NCBI GenBank assembly: GCA_028386065.3
Contig: JAKUCV010001799.1
Coordinates: forward strand, 20,788-84,787
DNA from: Turnera subulata
Taxonomy: Eukaryota > Streptophyta > Magnoliopsida > Malpighiales > Passifloraceae
Length of the DNA: 64,000 bases
Reading direction: 5' to 3'
In this document: positions 21,797 to 33,559 of the stretch, piece by piece
Layout: each line of letters begins with the position of its first letter
How positions within the stretch are numbered: position 1 is the first letter of the stretch
Translations under genes and position numbers: made by a program
The notes under the pieces: model-generated
Database searches by the model: none
What the model saw: only the letters and a program-made list of their open reading frames with translations
Told to the model about the DNA's origin: nothing

Positions 21797-22499
21797 CTTC
21801 CCCTTGAATGTCATTGTGTATTGGGTAGAATACGCTTAGGAAGAACTGCCTCATTAAAAACCTTATCAAGAAAAACCCAGTGGGATAAAAACTTGGTGAA
21901 GGAAAAAAGAGTACAATGCGTATTCTACTCCTCCTCATTTTGGCCTCTCTTAATTTCTTGATGTCGTTGTATGCCAATCATCCTTGCTGGTGACGTATGC
22001 TTTGTCCGATCACTTTTCATAAATCACTACTTTAATTGGACAATGTAGGCACCATTATCTTCAAATTTTGTTGTTGGTGTATCTTTCTCGCCATCTTGCT
22101 TCTGTGGTCTGATGATATAGCAATTTCATATGTAAAGTTGTAGCAGATGTCCGTCTATACTTTATGTGGATCAAATAAAGGACCTGCATCTACAAAAACC
22201 CACTATATTTTCTTCGGGCTTACAGGGTTAATATAATGCCTCATCTTACTATATCCCGAAGATAAGAGCATAGCCATATCTTGCCAATAGGCTTATGGCA
22301 AAAACTACAAGCTCCACGTTACTAGTACTTTGACAGGGTACTCCAGGACCAATCTAATTCTTTCATGATATTTTTCATCTTAAATTATTTCTTAAAATAT
22401 TGCACGGCATTTGAAAGCTTCTTCAGGAGTTCCAATAATGTTTAAAACACAATCATAAACATAAGCAACAGTTATAGTACATGCGAATACATAAAACAT

Positions 22500-23900
22500 A
22501 TATGCAAGAATAATCATACTTCACATAATCATATTTAGTTTAAAACATATAAAGATTAATTTTAACAATATATTCCTGGGAATTAGTTGCTTCAAGCAAC
22601 TTGAATCCTTCAGGGATTCTCATGCATATGTCATGACTTATGGATCCGTAAAAATAGGCTGTAATAGCATCCATTTGATGCATATCAAAAATAATTGCAT
22701 CCACCACAGGGGAGTATATCTCCTCACAATTAATACCAAATCATTTGGATAAAACCTTGTGCGATAAGCCGTGCTTTGTATTTCTCTATTATAATTTCCT
22801 TTTCGCACAAATACCCAATTTTCAATCGACTGGTTCTACACCATCAGGACTACAGGTCCAGAAAATTTCTCGCTTCACAAGCGAGTCTAACACAGCCTTA
22901 TGTCTTCTCTATTTTGGCCAATCATACTGCTCCTACATTCACCAATGTAAGTTCATGATCCTCATTTTATTTAGCGCTATATTATAAACAAATATTCCGT
23001 CGACGGTTATTTCACATCGGTTCCCTCTTATTCTTGACACTATAATTGAGGTCTCATCATACTCATTTATTTTAAGTACCTGAGTTACTTCTGGAACTTT
23101 ATCAATTGTGTCAGAAAATCTCTTCTGGAGGATTTTCCTCTTCTTGAGGACTTTTAATATGAACCTCTACTGTAGGTCTTATTTTCTTACTGGGCCATTT
23201 TATCTCTTTGCTCCTTTTTCTCTATCGAGAATTTTGTTTTCTTTTGGAACCGAGTATATTCTACGCTTCTGGCGTACTTTAGATTCATTTGCATACTATA
23301 TTTGTTCTTTCGGAACATCAATTTGAACAGGAACATTTGCAACTGGTATATAAGATTTGGTCACTTTATGTGTCTGAAAATTTCATATCAATTTTTCTGC
23401 AAATGAATCATCTTTTGAACTTCAGATTCATACTAATTTATTTGAGGATCAATAACTATATATTGATAATATCTTTTAATAATATCTTGATCCAGCTGCT
23501 AACTTTCTCCCCCTGATGTTGGGTAAACTCTATCGTCAAATTAACAAATCTCCAATCGTTAGTCAATGGTTTCAATTACTTTGTAATTGATGGAGATTTT
23601 TTTTTTTATACCCAACATCTATTCCCAACCTTCTTTAAGGACCATCTTTACTATGCTGTGGTGGAGCATTATATACTGCAAAACCAACGGTCCGAAGATG
23701 GGAGTTACTAGGTTCGTGACCATGAACGAATTAAATGGGGAGACCTTATGATAACTTGTTGGCTTGATGCACACAAGTGTTGCTGCATATAAAATACCAT
23801 TTTCGCAAACAGTAATATTTCATTAACAGTGGTCCTGCAATCAATTGTCAATATTCCCCCAGATCTATTTGGATTTATTTCCAATGATATACATTTATCT
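22500..23900 (-). pseudogene. X copia integrase C-terminus and RT remnant
   Basis: The minus strand contains traces in several frames: 'SHLRTVGFAVYNAPP' near 23700 (copia integrase C-terminal HLR..GC.VYV..APP), then 'YSPVVDAI' and 'MRIPEGFKLLEA' near 22720-22580 (RT). Stops and shifts are frequent. The order matches Y at 33560-34850. Confidence 0.7.
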
Positions 23901-24299
23901 ATTGAAGAAATATACCAACATTATCTAGACATATAGTCTAATAACATATGTAGGGATATGTACCCGCAAGTGGCTTAATCATTAAAATAAGTGCGCACAA
24001 TGCCAACTTGCGTCACACAATAGACCATCTAGTCGATGCATCGTAAAATTTACCTAGATGGTCAACACGGCGGATTTATTAGTCCGCGTACATGTCCCTG
24101 AATTATTTCCAAACTTGCTGGTGATTCTAGGCCAATCTCATCTTAGGAAGGCCGTATAATTAATTTCACAGCAAACAAACACGTGGAAATTTATTGATTG
24201 TAAAACTTCTGGTTTTTCAATGGATGACCAAATATATTTCGTGCATCATTATTGACCTGGGATGGCCCAACCGGTCATGCCAAATAATAAGTCCATGTA

Positions 24300-24527
24300 C
24301 CAACTTCAAGTTGGTGCCAGTTTCAGGCTGCTATTTATGTGCCAGCTTCAAGCTGGATATGATAACTTAGGAAAATTATTTACCAGCTTTTGGCTGGTGC
24401 ATAGAAGCTATAAATCACATATCTATCTGCCAACTTCTAGTTGGTCTCAGCTTCGGGCTGTGCAAACTGTGTATTTAAACACTTAAAATTGCTAGCTTCA
24501 GGCCAGTGTATTCCAGCTTCTGGCTGG
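24300..24527 (+). repeat. hairpin array in X (upstream of ORF-a)
   Basis: Six clean short hairpins. CCAAC/GTTGG at 24300 and 24430, CCAGC/GCTGG at 24342 and 24513, ACCAGC/GCTGGT at 24382, and CAGC/GCTG at 24448. Loops are TTCAA, TTCTA, TTCAA, TTCTG, TTTTG and TTCGG. Weaker units lie between them. The array lies about 270-500 bp upstream of the ORF-a start. Confidence 0.8.
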
Positions 24528-24736
24528 ATATGGTAAGTTTTAGTTACTCAATTGCTAGCTTCAGGTTGCAATACGTGTGTCAGTTTTAGGCTTATTTCTA
24601 CCACTCATGTCGAAAAAGATCAGAATTATTGAGCAATAATTAATGTAGTGGCATGCCTTTTTCAAAAGCAAATCCTTTTGGATCTTTCTAGGGGTCCATG
24701 TTTGGAAAAACTGACACCTTGCTGTCTAGTCTCAGA

Positions 24737-24744
24737 CTATAAGA
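24737..24744 (+). promoter_or_regulatory. TATA box of X ORF-a
   Basis: CTATAAGA, about 57 bp before the ORF-a ATG at 24794. Y has GGTATAAGAA at about 100 bp from its start. Both are followed by a purine-rich AGGGG stretch. Confidence 0.4.
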
Positions 24745-24793
24745 AGGGGAGGAAAAAAATGTGTAGGTGTAGAAAAACACAAAGAAATAAAAC

Positions 24794-25478
24794 ATGCCTT
24801 CCCCAGCTATTGTCTTCTTTGTTGAGGGTGCCTCACTAGGAAGAAGGAATAGACTACCTTATAGTATGGTGAATAAACAGCAAGAGGAATTACCGAGTGA
24901 CCTCGCAAGAGTCCCTCGTTTAGTTTTTGTTGATGAACTATATTCATCTAGGTTCTTTGTAACTCCTATGGAAGAAACATTTTTCCTAGAGGACCAAAGC
25001 AATCTAAGGGCTTCCATTTATGGCTCGACTAACTCTATTATGTTTTTTCATATCTGATAGACTGCAGGAATTTCAGCTAGAGCCTTCATGTCAAATTTTG
25101 AATCAAAGCAGTTATTACCAAGTTTCTATGATGGCTCGGAGTGTCCCGAGGGTGTCTGGGTTACCGCCTTAATGGCCTAAGGTACGACTGTTACTATGGA
25201 ATTGTAGGGGTGTAGCCAGAAGATCCCAAGATTTTGTGCGTACCTTAAGGGATTTGAAGAATCAGTACAAGCCCAACATGGTACTGATTACTGAGACTTT
25301 GTGGCAAGCAGGAGAAAATCATGGTGTAATCCCACTCCGTTTTCCTGCAACGAATCGGTTTGAGATACCTGGAGAAAACAACATGGGTGGTGTATGGTTT
25401 TCTTGGAACGACAGCATTAGGGTCAACATTAACTGTGAGGCTCAAAGTTTTAGGGTTAATGTTGTGCCTAACAGATAA
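24794..25478 (+). pseudogene. antisense ORF-a copy in X
   Basis: It starts 'MPSPAIVFFVEGASLGRRNR' like the P1 and P2 ORF-a proteins. A frame change near 25050 and a stop at about 25170 break it, but the rest is readable to the common end 'FRVNVVPNR'. The endonuclease-like part has WNCRG, then KPNMVLITET (Glu present) and GGVWFSW. It is antisense to element X. It is closer to the Y copy than to P1/P2. Confidence 0.75.
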
Positions 25479-25779
25479 ATATTCTTCAGAAACATATTCA
25501 AACTTATGCTCTTCTGGCGCGTGTTAATCCTTTTCACATTACGAGATTGTACTATCACATGTTATGTGAAATAGTTGACATCCACACATATAACTCTCCC
25601 CCTTGGATGTCAATTTGCATTGTCTTCAGGACTAATGCCTGAGGCATTATTCTAGAAATGATTATAAAATGTTGTAAAGTACATAAAATAAAATTAAATA
25701 ATACTGAACATAAAATAAAATTATTCAATATATATTGGCTTGCACCTTTAGGGTAAGCAAGATAAGAACAGTATCTATC

Positions 25780-26400
25780 TTTTGATGGTCATACAATATC
25801 CACCTTCTGGTGGCCATACAACATCCATCTTCTGGTGGTCATATCTTTCTTCAATTTTCCTCAAAGATCTGCGGGATATTTTGGCAGTAAGACATCCAGT
25901 CTTTACTTTATTTTCCTCTTTTTTTTTTTATTACGTCTTCCAAACGATTTGCATTTAAATACATTCAATGCCCATAACAAATTTATTCCGAAAATTCTAA
26001 AGGGCCTCCAATTCAAGTTTTGTGATAAATTAAATAAATAAAGACTTAAATAAAATAAATAAACATGGGCCTTTTATTAATTAGCCTAGTAAAATTGAAT
26101 AAACAAAAATTAAATGCAATGGGCCTTGTACGAGCCCAATAAAAATGTATATTAAAGCAAGAAAATAAATATAATGGACCTTTTCATAGCCCAATAAATA
26201 ACCGAAAATTAAAGGCAATGGGCTTTTTATGAGCTCATTTGTAATTTAAATGAAAACATAAAATATGCTTACCCGATAAAAGGCGGCTTAGCCAGCCAAC
26301 AAATGAAACAAGGCGGCTTTCCCGGCCAACAAATGAAACAAGGAGGCTTTGCCAGCCAACAAAGAGCTAAGGCGGCTTAACCGGCCAATATTGAATACTA
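25780..26400. repeat. X: short-repeat tracts (CCACC hairpins, GGGCC/GCCCA repeats, GGCGGCTT units)
   Basis: CCACC/GGTGG hairpin with loop TTCT at 25800-25813, with a degenerate neighbour. About 26060-26240 repeats 'GGGCCTT..(A)GCCCAATAAA', paralleling the Y tract at 30885-31125. Four units of 'AAGGCGGCTT.(G/C)CCGGCCAAC' lie at about 26280-26390. No gene in this stretch. Confidence 0.65.
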
Positions 26401-26829
26401 AATAAAGCATAATAATAGAGGGTATATAATATACGCTTAGTCGATAAATCTTTCAGCAGTAATAAATAACATAATAATATAGAATATATAATATATGCTT
26501 ACTCGATAATTTTTTTTAGCAGTACTAATATATAATACCAAATTATTATTCAAAAAATATAATTATTTTTATTATATATATATATTTTTACTTATTGATT
26601 ATTATGATTATTATTATTATTCATTTTTTTTAAAATTTTCAGACTGGCTAAATAGTACCAGTCTGGACCTTGCACAGGGCCAAACCCAGGCCAAACAACA
26701 ACCCAGGCGCAGCCCACACTTAAGGCCCAGACGACCAGCCCAATCCCCAGCCCGCGACCCAAGTTCCTCCAGCCCATCCACACGCGGGTCAACACCCGAC
26801 CCGAATACAACCCATCCGGGTCGTCTTCA

Positions 26830-27330
26830 ACCCGTGGCGGGTTTGCTCTCTTGCAACGGCGGGCGTGGCGCGAGGACGGCGACTGGAAGGAGCGATGACA
26901 GAGGCACGGTGCAGGAGAGGTGAGTGGCGCGGCGTGAAGGCGGTGGCAGGAGGCGGAGCGGGCAGCTGCTTGTGACGCGACCCGACGAGGAAGACGAACT
27001 GCGGCGCGGCGTGAAGGCGGTGGCAGGAGGCGGAGCGGGCAGCTGCTTGTGACGCGACCCGACGAGGAAGATGAACGGCGGCGCTGCTTCTTGCCTCCAC
27101 GGGGCGACGACGGCGGTGGCAGGGTCCAGCAGCGGAGACAGCGAGGTGGAGGAGAAGAGTGGTGGCGGCAGCAGTGGTGGTTGGTGGTGCTCGGCGTGAG
27201 CGAGAGGAAGGAAATGGGTCGGGTTCCGCCGTCGGGTCGTCGAGCCTAGGCGGCACGTCAGGCGGCGAAAATGGGAGGAAAAGGGGCCGTTCAGTCGGCG
27301 TCGGCGAGGGGAACACGCCGGAGGTGGCGG
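26830..27330 (-). other. CpG-rich leader of X
   Basis: GC-rich sequence just inside the 5' end of X. It includes two near-identical 80-bp segments (about 26915-26995 and 27000-27080). Long open frames on both strands are low-complexity (Pro, Ser, Arg, Ala) and match nothing, so they are not called as genes. The Y leader (28860-29370) has the same texture. Confidence 0.6.
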
Positions 27331-27489
27331 TGGCATAAGAGGTGGCTTAGAACTCATACGCGTGGAGGTGGCAAACTGTTCATGGTTTCGCTGTGTTTTT
27401 TTTTCTTCTCTTTGCCGGTTTTCTTCATGCTCAGGCAGAGGCATTATCGTGCTGATAACGTGTTATAAATCTTTTGTTTAATGAAGAAA

Positions 27490-27490
27490 N
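27490..27490. other. ambiguous base / probable assembly gap
   Basis: A single N splits the X 5' LTR. After it the sequence (starting 'gggggaggga') no longer follows the LTR seen at 21655 onwards. The LTR copy at the other end of X contains the 31-G run, so the two problems may be linked. Confidence 0.8.
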
Positions 27491-28494
27491 GGGGGAGGGA
27501 TTTACTTTGACCAGTTAACATTACGTTACTGTAAAAAAAACATTACGCTACAGTATTTAGTTTAGTTCAGCTCGTTGCTAACCAAACGCACAATAGTCCC
27601 ATCTAATGTACATCATTTTAAATACTATATTGGACAGACAGTTTTCTAATCCGGTCCAGTTCAGTCTAGTCTAATTTGACCTGTCCCTCGAAGCAAATGC
27701 ACCCTTGCTACCTTTGAGCTTCGAATGCAATTTGAACGTCACTGATCCTTGGCGATCCTTGGACCATGCTTCCTCAACCACTAACTTTGCCTCATTATTA
27801 GACGTTCACCCTCTATCAAAATGGAAGAGCTTCAATGTTCGAGGTAAGAGAATCTGTTGTTGATCAGAACCTAATTCATGATCCAAATGGAGGACTTTAG
27901 GTGAGTCATAGGCATTTTTTCCAATTCACCTTTGCAAAAAAAAATCTATCAAGTCTCTCCTATATTCCCATCACCATCCCATACGTTGTTCCACAAAAAA
28001 GGGGTGGGCGCCCAATGAATTCCAAGTCAATCGAAGTCATTCTGTCACCAAAAAAAAAAATATAAAAAGCTCTAATTTTGTGTTGCTTCGTCGTAAGGAT
28101 TGCTGCCCTTCTTTTCCTTCTTCATTCTCGGCAAAACCTTCAAATCACCACACAACAAAAGAGCTCCACCAAGATTCCATTGTTCACAAAAAGGAATAAG
28201 AAAGAGGTGTTAAGCTCCCAGCCACGGTACGAATAGTACATAGGATGAAAAATTCACTGCTACAAATAATATTAACCGAAATATTATTTATGACCCAACA
28301 TGCAACCAGGTTGGAGAAATTTTATAGTTCACAATTGATTAGGGACTCCCTATAATAAAATTTTACAATTAGGTATTGCCTAATAGTCTCATCTCATCCA
28401 ATATGTACTCTATCAAACAGTTTAATTGGCCTAATAGATATTTGTCTTGCCTATTCCAGTCTAGTCCAATTTAGATCCGAAAACCAAAAGCAAC
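27491..28494. other. spacer between X and Y
   Basis: About 1 kb without a supported gene. A duplicated phrase 'acattacg.tac.gta' lies at 27519-27560 and a few A runs at 28050. Nothing else recognised. Confidence 0.5.
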
Positions 28495-28759
28495 TGTTAT
28501 AAAACAATGTATAAATACATGTATGTATGTCATTGTGCCACTGCGACATCCATTTCATTAGGAATTGATGATCTTTTAACAGTCTTACATACACTATACG
28601 GTATTCCCACTTATTATAAATATGTGTAAATCAGAAATGGAATGTTGAATGAAAAATGGAAAACGGGGTAATGAAACCCGTGACCGGAGCTTCGCCGGAG
28701 TTCACCGGAAAAACCATTTCCTCCTCAAGTTTCTCCTTCTTCCTCTTTTATTTATAACA
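28495..28759 (+). repeat. Y 5' LTR
   Basis: TGTTATAAAAC ... TTTATAACA. The last 200 bp match 35350-35547 closely (for example the shared 'gtattcccacttattataaa'). Confidence 0.75.
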
Positions 28760-29580
28760 CGTTATCAGCACGACTTGTTCTCTACCCGAGCATGGTTTTT
28801 CGGAGCAGAAGACAAAGAAAAAAAAAACATAAAAAGGGAAGGAAGAAGGAAGATGAACAGTGCGCCACCTCAGGGTTACTGTTCATGGCGAAGAGCTCCG
28901 GGCCACCTCTCGTCTCACCACCACCACCGTCAGCATCCTCACGCCGTCGCCGACCTGACGGCACCTCTCTCGCCCGCATCCGCCGCTCGACGCGCCGCTA
29001 AAGGCCACAGACCCGCCGCGATGCCCGCTGACCCGCATGGCAAGACGGGTCTACCTCACGCGACGAGCCGCCATCCTCACTGCCCACCGCGACGTCACCG
29101 CTCTGCTCCAGCCCGCCTCGCCGTCTCGCCCGTCACCTCCACCTCTTCAGGCGTGCCCATGCTGCCGCCGTTTCCTCCCGCGATCGGCGACCCGACTGGG
29201 TCGGATCCATTTTTGCCGCCCCTCGCTGCAGCTGCTGCCGGCCACGTCTCTACCTTCCCGCCTTCTCGCGCCGTGCCGCACCTCCTCTTCGTGTCGCTTG
29301 CTCGCCTCGCCGGCCCGACGAGCCCCGTCTCAGCCTTGCCGATGTGCAGCCCAACGAAGGAGATGACCCGATTTAACAGTTTAGTCCCTGACGTTTTGTT
29401 TTATGCAGGTAAGTCCCTGCAATTCAGTACTTAAGTAATTTATGTTCTCAATTTTGTCCTAAACGAATATATTAATGTTTAATTAATGATGTTATTGTGT
29501 GATTGAATGTTTAATTAATGTTGATCTTGGATGATTAAATGTATGGTGAGCTCACGGTGAGTCCCGGAACTTAGTTTTTG

Positions 29581-30430
29581 GGGGATAATGGCTGCAAAAG
29601 TCCTAAAATTTAGGCCAGATATCGTTTGAGTCCTAAAATTCGTTATTAGGCTAAATAAGTCCCAAGTTTTTAATTACGAAGTCTATTGAGTCCTAAAACT
29701 TTAATTTAGATCTCGTTTGAGTCCTAAAATTCATTACTTGGCCAAACAAGTCCTAATCTTTGATGATAAGTCTATTTGAGTCCTAAGTTAAATTTCCGTT
29801 AGTTAGAGCCGTCAACTTAGAAAAAAATTGATATGCATCATAAAAACCAACGTATGTTACTAACAAAAACATAAGTAGGAGGGATATTTTATAGTATTTG
29901 GTCAAATATTTTGGGTACTGAATTTATTTTTAGTTAACCCACAAGAAAACTATAAATTTATTTTATTTTTACATGATAGTCTTTAAGTAAGTTTAATTTA
30001 TAAAAAAAATAATTATAATTTTTCTTAATTGCAAGTTTTAAAATTTATCATAATTATGCAATATAGCCATAAGTTTGATATGATTTAAAATAAAAAAAAT
30101 TGTTAGGTGCGAAAAAATTTTATAGAGAATTTAGCAAATGCAGTGTAGTGTAAATAATCAGTATCTATATGGGTCCATAGCCATTATGGTCATTATGACC
30201 ACATGTCAATAATTTTTTTTCAAATTAACGGTTTTAAATAATAGAAATTTAACTTAGGACTCAAATAGATTTCATAATTAAAGATTTAGGACTTATTTGG
30301 CCAAATAACAAAAATTAGGACTCAAATGAGATCAGGCCTAAAGTTTTAGGACTTGTTTGGTCAAATAATAAATTTTAGGACTTAAATGAGAACAGGCCTA
30401 AAATTTTAGGACTTTTGCAGCCATTATCCC
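29581..30430. mobile_element. MULE-type MITE (long inverted arms, 9-bp target duplication)
   Basis: The ends are inverted copies beginning GGGATAATGGCTGCAAAAG. The arms stay similar for over 200 bp and contain repeated 'gagtcctaaa' phrases. The direct flanks TAGTTTTTG (29572-29580 and 30431-30439) form a 9-bp target duplication, as is usual for Mutator-like elements. There is no coding capacity. The insertion is in the leader of Y. Confidence 0.85.
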
Positions 30431-30439
30431 TAGTTTTTG

Positions 30440-31130
30440 GCCTATGAATAGTGTTTGGCCGGAATCCGGCGATGAATAGTAAATCCGACCTCGTGAACAC
30501 TAATTTTGGCCATGTGAATAGTAATTTCCGGTTACCGTGCATAATGATTTTGGTCGGAATCCGGCAAACCCAAAAATGTTTGGCCGGCATTTGATGCCTC
30601 GGCAAAATAATCCGGCACGGTGGGTAGAAATTTCCGACGACCGTGAATAGAAATTTCCGGCGACCGTGAATAGTGATTTTGGCCGAAATTTGAAACCTCA
30701 AATTTTTCCCCGGCAAAGCCCGGAAGACCGTTATATAAGCCCGGAAGGCCGTTATATTTATTATATTCTTATTTATTGGCCGGCTAAGCCGCCTTTATCA
30801 TATAAGCGTATTATATATGTTATTGCTGAAAGATTTATCGAGTAAGCATATTTTCTGTTTTTATTTAAATTCCGATTGGGCTATTAAAAAGGCCCATTAT
30901 TCATTTAATGGCCGGCTAAGCCGCCTATTTCTTTACGTTTTAATTGGGCTCGTGTAAGGCCCATCACATTTAATTTTCAGTAATTTAATTTTTATTGGGC
31001 TACTTAATAAAAGACCCATTGCATTTAATTTCCAGCCATTTATTTTTAATTGGGCTATAATAGGGCCCATTGTATTTAATTTTCTCGTCTTTAATTTTAC
31101 TTATGGGCACGTACTAGGCCCATTATTTTA
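30440..31130 (+). repeat. Y leader repeats: GTGAATAG/TTTCCGG units and TGGGCT-AGGCCCA units
   Basis: 30440-30700 repeats 'gtgaatag.aatttccgg' several times. From 30885 to 31125 about five units of roughly 60 bp each pair an ATTGGGCT with an AGGCCCATT-like partner 5-10 bases later. TGGGCY is the plant 'site II' promoter motif known to bind TCP factors. X has the same tract inverted at 26060-26240. Confidence 0.65.
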
Positions 31131-31302
31131 ATTTCCTGTCATTTACTTTCCTTGGAGTAATTAATATAATGCCCCTTGCTTATTTATTTTAATTAAGCAT
31201 TTATATATTTTTTTCAATTATATTATTTGAATTTGTGGCACTTAAAATTTCCGGAAGAAATTTATAATGGGCATTAAATGCGAAAATGCATTTAAATGTG
31301 AA

Positions 31303-31750
31303 TAGTCTGAAAGACTAAATGTACGAGTCCAGAAGACTCGGGAAAAGAAAAAATACAACGAAGACTGGAAGTCTTACCGTTCAAAAGATCCTGAACATCC
31401 TTCAACGAAAAATAAAAAATAAACATTATTACCACCAGAAGATGGCAATTATATGACCACCAGAAGGTGGATATTATACTTGCTTAACAATTCATTTTCT
31501 ATTCAATTTATTTTTATGTTCATTTTAAATTATTACGCATTGCAATTTATTTTTATTTACTTTTCAGTACTTTATAACTGTTTCTTAGAATAATGCCTGA
31601 AGCATTAGTCTCGAAGACAATGCAAAATTGACATCCACAGGGGGAGAATTATATGTGTGGATGTCAATATAACATATTATGACATCTCGAAATAAAAAAA
31701 TGATTAACACGCTCCAGAAGAGCATAAATTCAAATATGTTCCTGAAGAAC
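31303..31750 (+). repeat. hairpin array in Y (NNGAA loops)
   Basis: Short hairpins with stems TAGTC/GACTA (31303), CGAGTC/GACTCG (31324), AAGAC/GTCTT (31361), CCACC/GGTGG (31457), AATGC/GCATT (31592), GCTC/GAGC (31711) and GTTC/GAAC (31738). Loops are TGAAA, CAGAA, TGGAA, AGAA, CTGAA, CAGAA and CTGAA. More units of this kind lie at 33000-33160. The stems differ throughout, but most loops end GAA. Confidence 0.8.
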
Positions 31751-32020
31751 GCATGTTTTAATATGATCTAGAAGAACGTATATTTACGCAAGTACAGACA
31801 CCCCCAGTAATAAAATGAATTATTATGGATCCCAAATAAATTGACTCAGATTTATTCCCTGAAGCAAATAAGACAGTATAGTTATTTGTGCCTGTGGGCG
31901 TAAATGAGAAAATAAATGGAAATGGCTCAAAGTAAACATGCATATTATTGCAAAAGCAGATCCATAACTAGAGAGCATTCAAAGAAGAATGGTCTTTATA
32001 CATATGTTTAAACAAGTAAT

Positions 32021-32703
32021 CTATCTGTTGGGTTCAACATTAACCCTGAAACTCTGAGCCTCACCATTAATGTTGACCCTCACACTGTCGTTCCAGGAGA
32101 ACCACATACCACCCCTGTTGTTTTCTCCAGGTATCTCAAACCGATTCGTTGGAGGAAAACGAAGTGGAATCACACCATGATTCTCTCCTGCTTGCCACAA
32201 AGTCTCAGTAATCAGTACCATGTTAGGCTTGTACTGATTCTTCAGATCCCTTAAGGTATGCACAAAGTCTTGAGACCTTCTTGCTATACCCCTGCAATTC
32301 CACAATAAAAGTCGTACCTTAGGCCATGTAGGTGGTAACCCAGTCACCCTTGGGACGCTCTGAGCCATCATGGAAACCTGATAATAATTGCTTTGATTTA
32401 AAATTTGACATGAAGGCTCTAGTTGAAATTCCTGCATCCTAGCAGATATAAAAAACATTATAGAGTTAGCTGAGCCATAAAAATTTGTCCTGAGATTGCC
32501 TTGGTCGTCCAGGAAGAAAGTTTCTTCCATTAGAGTCACAAAGAACCTAGATGAGTATAGCTCATCTATAAAAACCAAACATAGATTCTTGCTAGCTCAT
32601 TAGGCAGTTCCTCTTGTTGTTCATTTACCATGCTATAGGCCAATCTATTTCTTCTGCCTAGTGAGGCACCCTCAACAAAGAAAACAGTAGCTGGGGATGG
32701 CAT
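32021..32703 (-). pseudogene. antisense ORF-a copy in Y
   Basis: The ATG is at 32703 ('MPSPA...FFVEGASLGRRNR'). A frame change near 32580 separates the first 40 codons from the remaining 185, which are open to the common end at 32021 ('FRVNVEPNR'). The endonuclease-like half keeps WNCRG, KPNMVLITET and GGMWFSW. It is antisense to Y. A TATA-like GGTATAAGAA lies at 32801-32810. It is the nearest relative of the X copy. Confidence 0.75.
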
Positions 32704-33559
32704 TTTTGTCTTGGTTGAGTTTTTTTTTCTGTTTCTTTGCTTTGATGAATTTTTCTATATCAATGAGTTTTCCTGTATCTTCCCATGTAATCCTTCCCCC
32801 TTCTTATACCCTGAGCATAGATAGCCAGGTGTCCCTGAAAAGATCCAGAAGATTTTTCGGTGGATTATATTATTACTCAGAAAATTCCAAAGCTTTACAA
32901 TCCTCGAGGATTTGCTTTTGGAAATGTCTGCCACTACTTTAATTATTGTCCAATAATTATGATCTTTTCCGACATGAGTGGCAGGAATAAGCCTAATATT
33001 GACACATGTATTGCAGCCTGAAGCTAGCAGTTGAGTAATTGAAACTTAACATATCCAGCCAGAAGTTGGAATGCACTAGCCTGAAGCTAGCAATTTTAAG
33101 TGTTTAGATACACAGCTTGTGCAGCCTGAAGCTGGCACCAACTTGAAGATGGTTCATGGATTTATTGTTTGGCATGACCGGATGGGTCATCCCGGGTTAA
33201 TAATGATGCCCGAAATTTATTGGATCATTCATTGAAAAACCAGAAGTTTTACAATCAATGAATTTCTATGAGTTTGTTTGCTGCGAAAGTTATTATACGG
33301 CCTTCCTAAGATGAGAATGGCCTAGTATCACCAGCAAATTTGAGAATAGTTCAGAGACATAAAACGTGGACTGATAAATCCACGGTGTTAACCATCTAGG
33401 TAATTTTTACGATGCATCGACTAGATGGTTTATTATGTGACGCAAGTTGGCATTGTGCGCACTGATTTAATAATTAAGCCACTTGCGGTATATGTCCCTA
33501 CTTATGTTATTAGACTACATTTCTAGATAATGCTGGTATGTTTCTTCAATGGAGAATGT

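Larger units (their letters stand above)
21625..27490 (-). mobile_element. X: decayed copia element carrying antisense ORF-a
   Basis: Read on the minus strand: a 5' LTR stub (27489-27461), primer-like motif (27460-27447), CpG-rich leader (27330-26830), repeat arrays (26400-25490), a plus-strand (antisense) ORF-a (24794-25478), a hairpin array (24527-24300), the integrase C-terminal region (about 23900-23560), RT (about 23500-22500), an RNase H trace, a polypurine tract (21806-21797) and the 3' LTR (21796-21625). Gag, protease and integrase core are absent. Y (28495-35547) has the same order in the opposite orientation. Confidence 0.75.

Noticed and set aside
26789..27444. ORFs of 175 and 205 codons (minus)
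   Set aside because: CpG-rich leader of element X. Low-complexity Pro/Ser/Arg/Thr composition, overlapping frames all open, no recognisable domain.
28649..29434. 261-codon ORF (plus)
   Set aside because: It starts inside the Y 5' LTR and runs through the CpG-rich leader. It has no domain and no counterpart in X.
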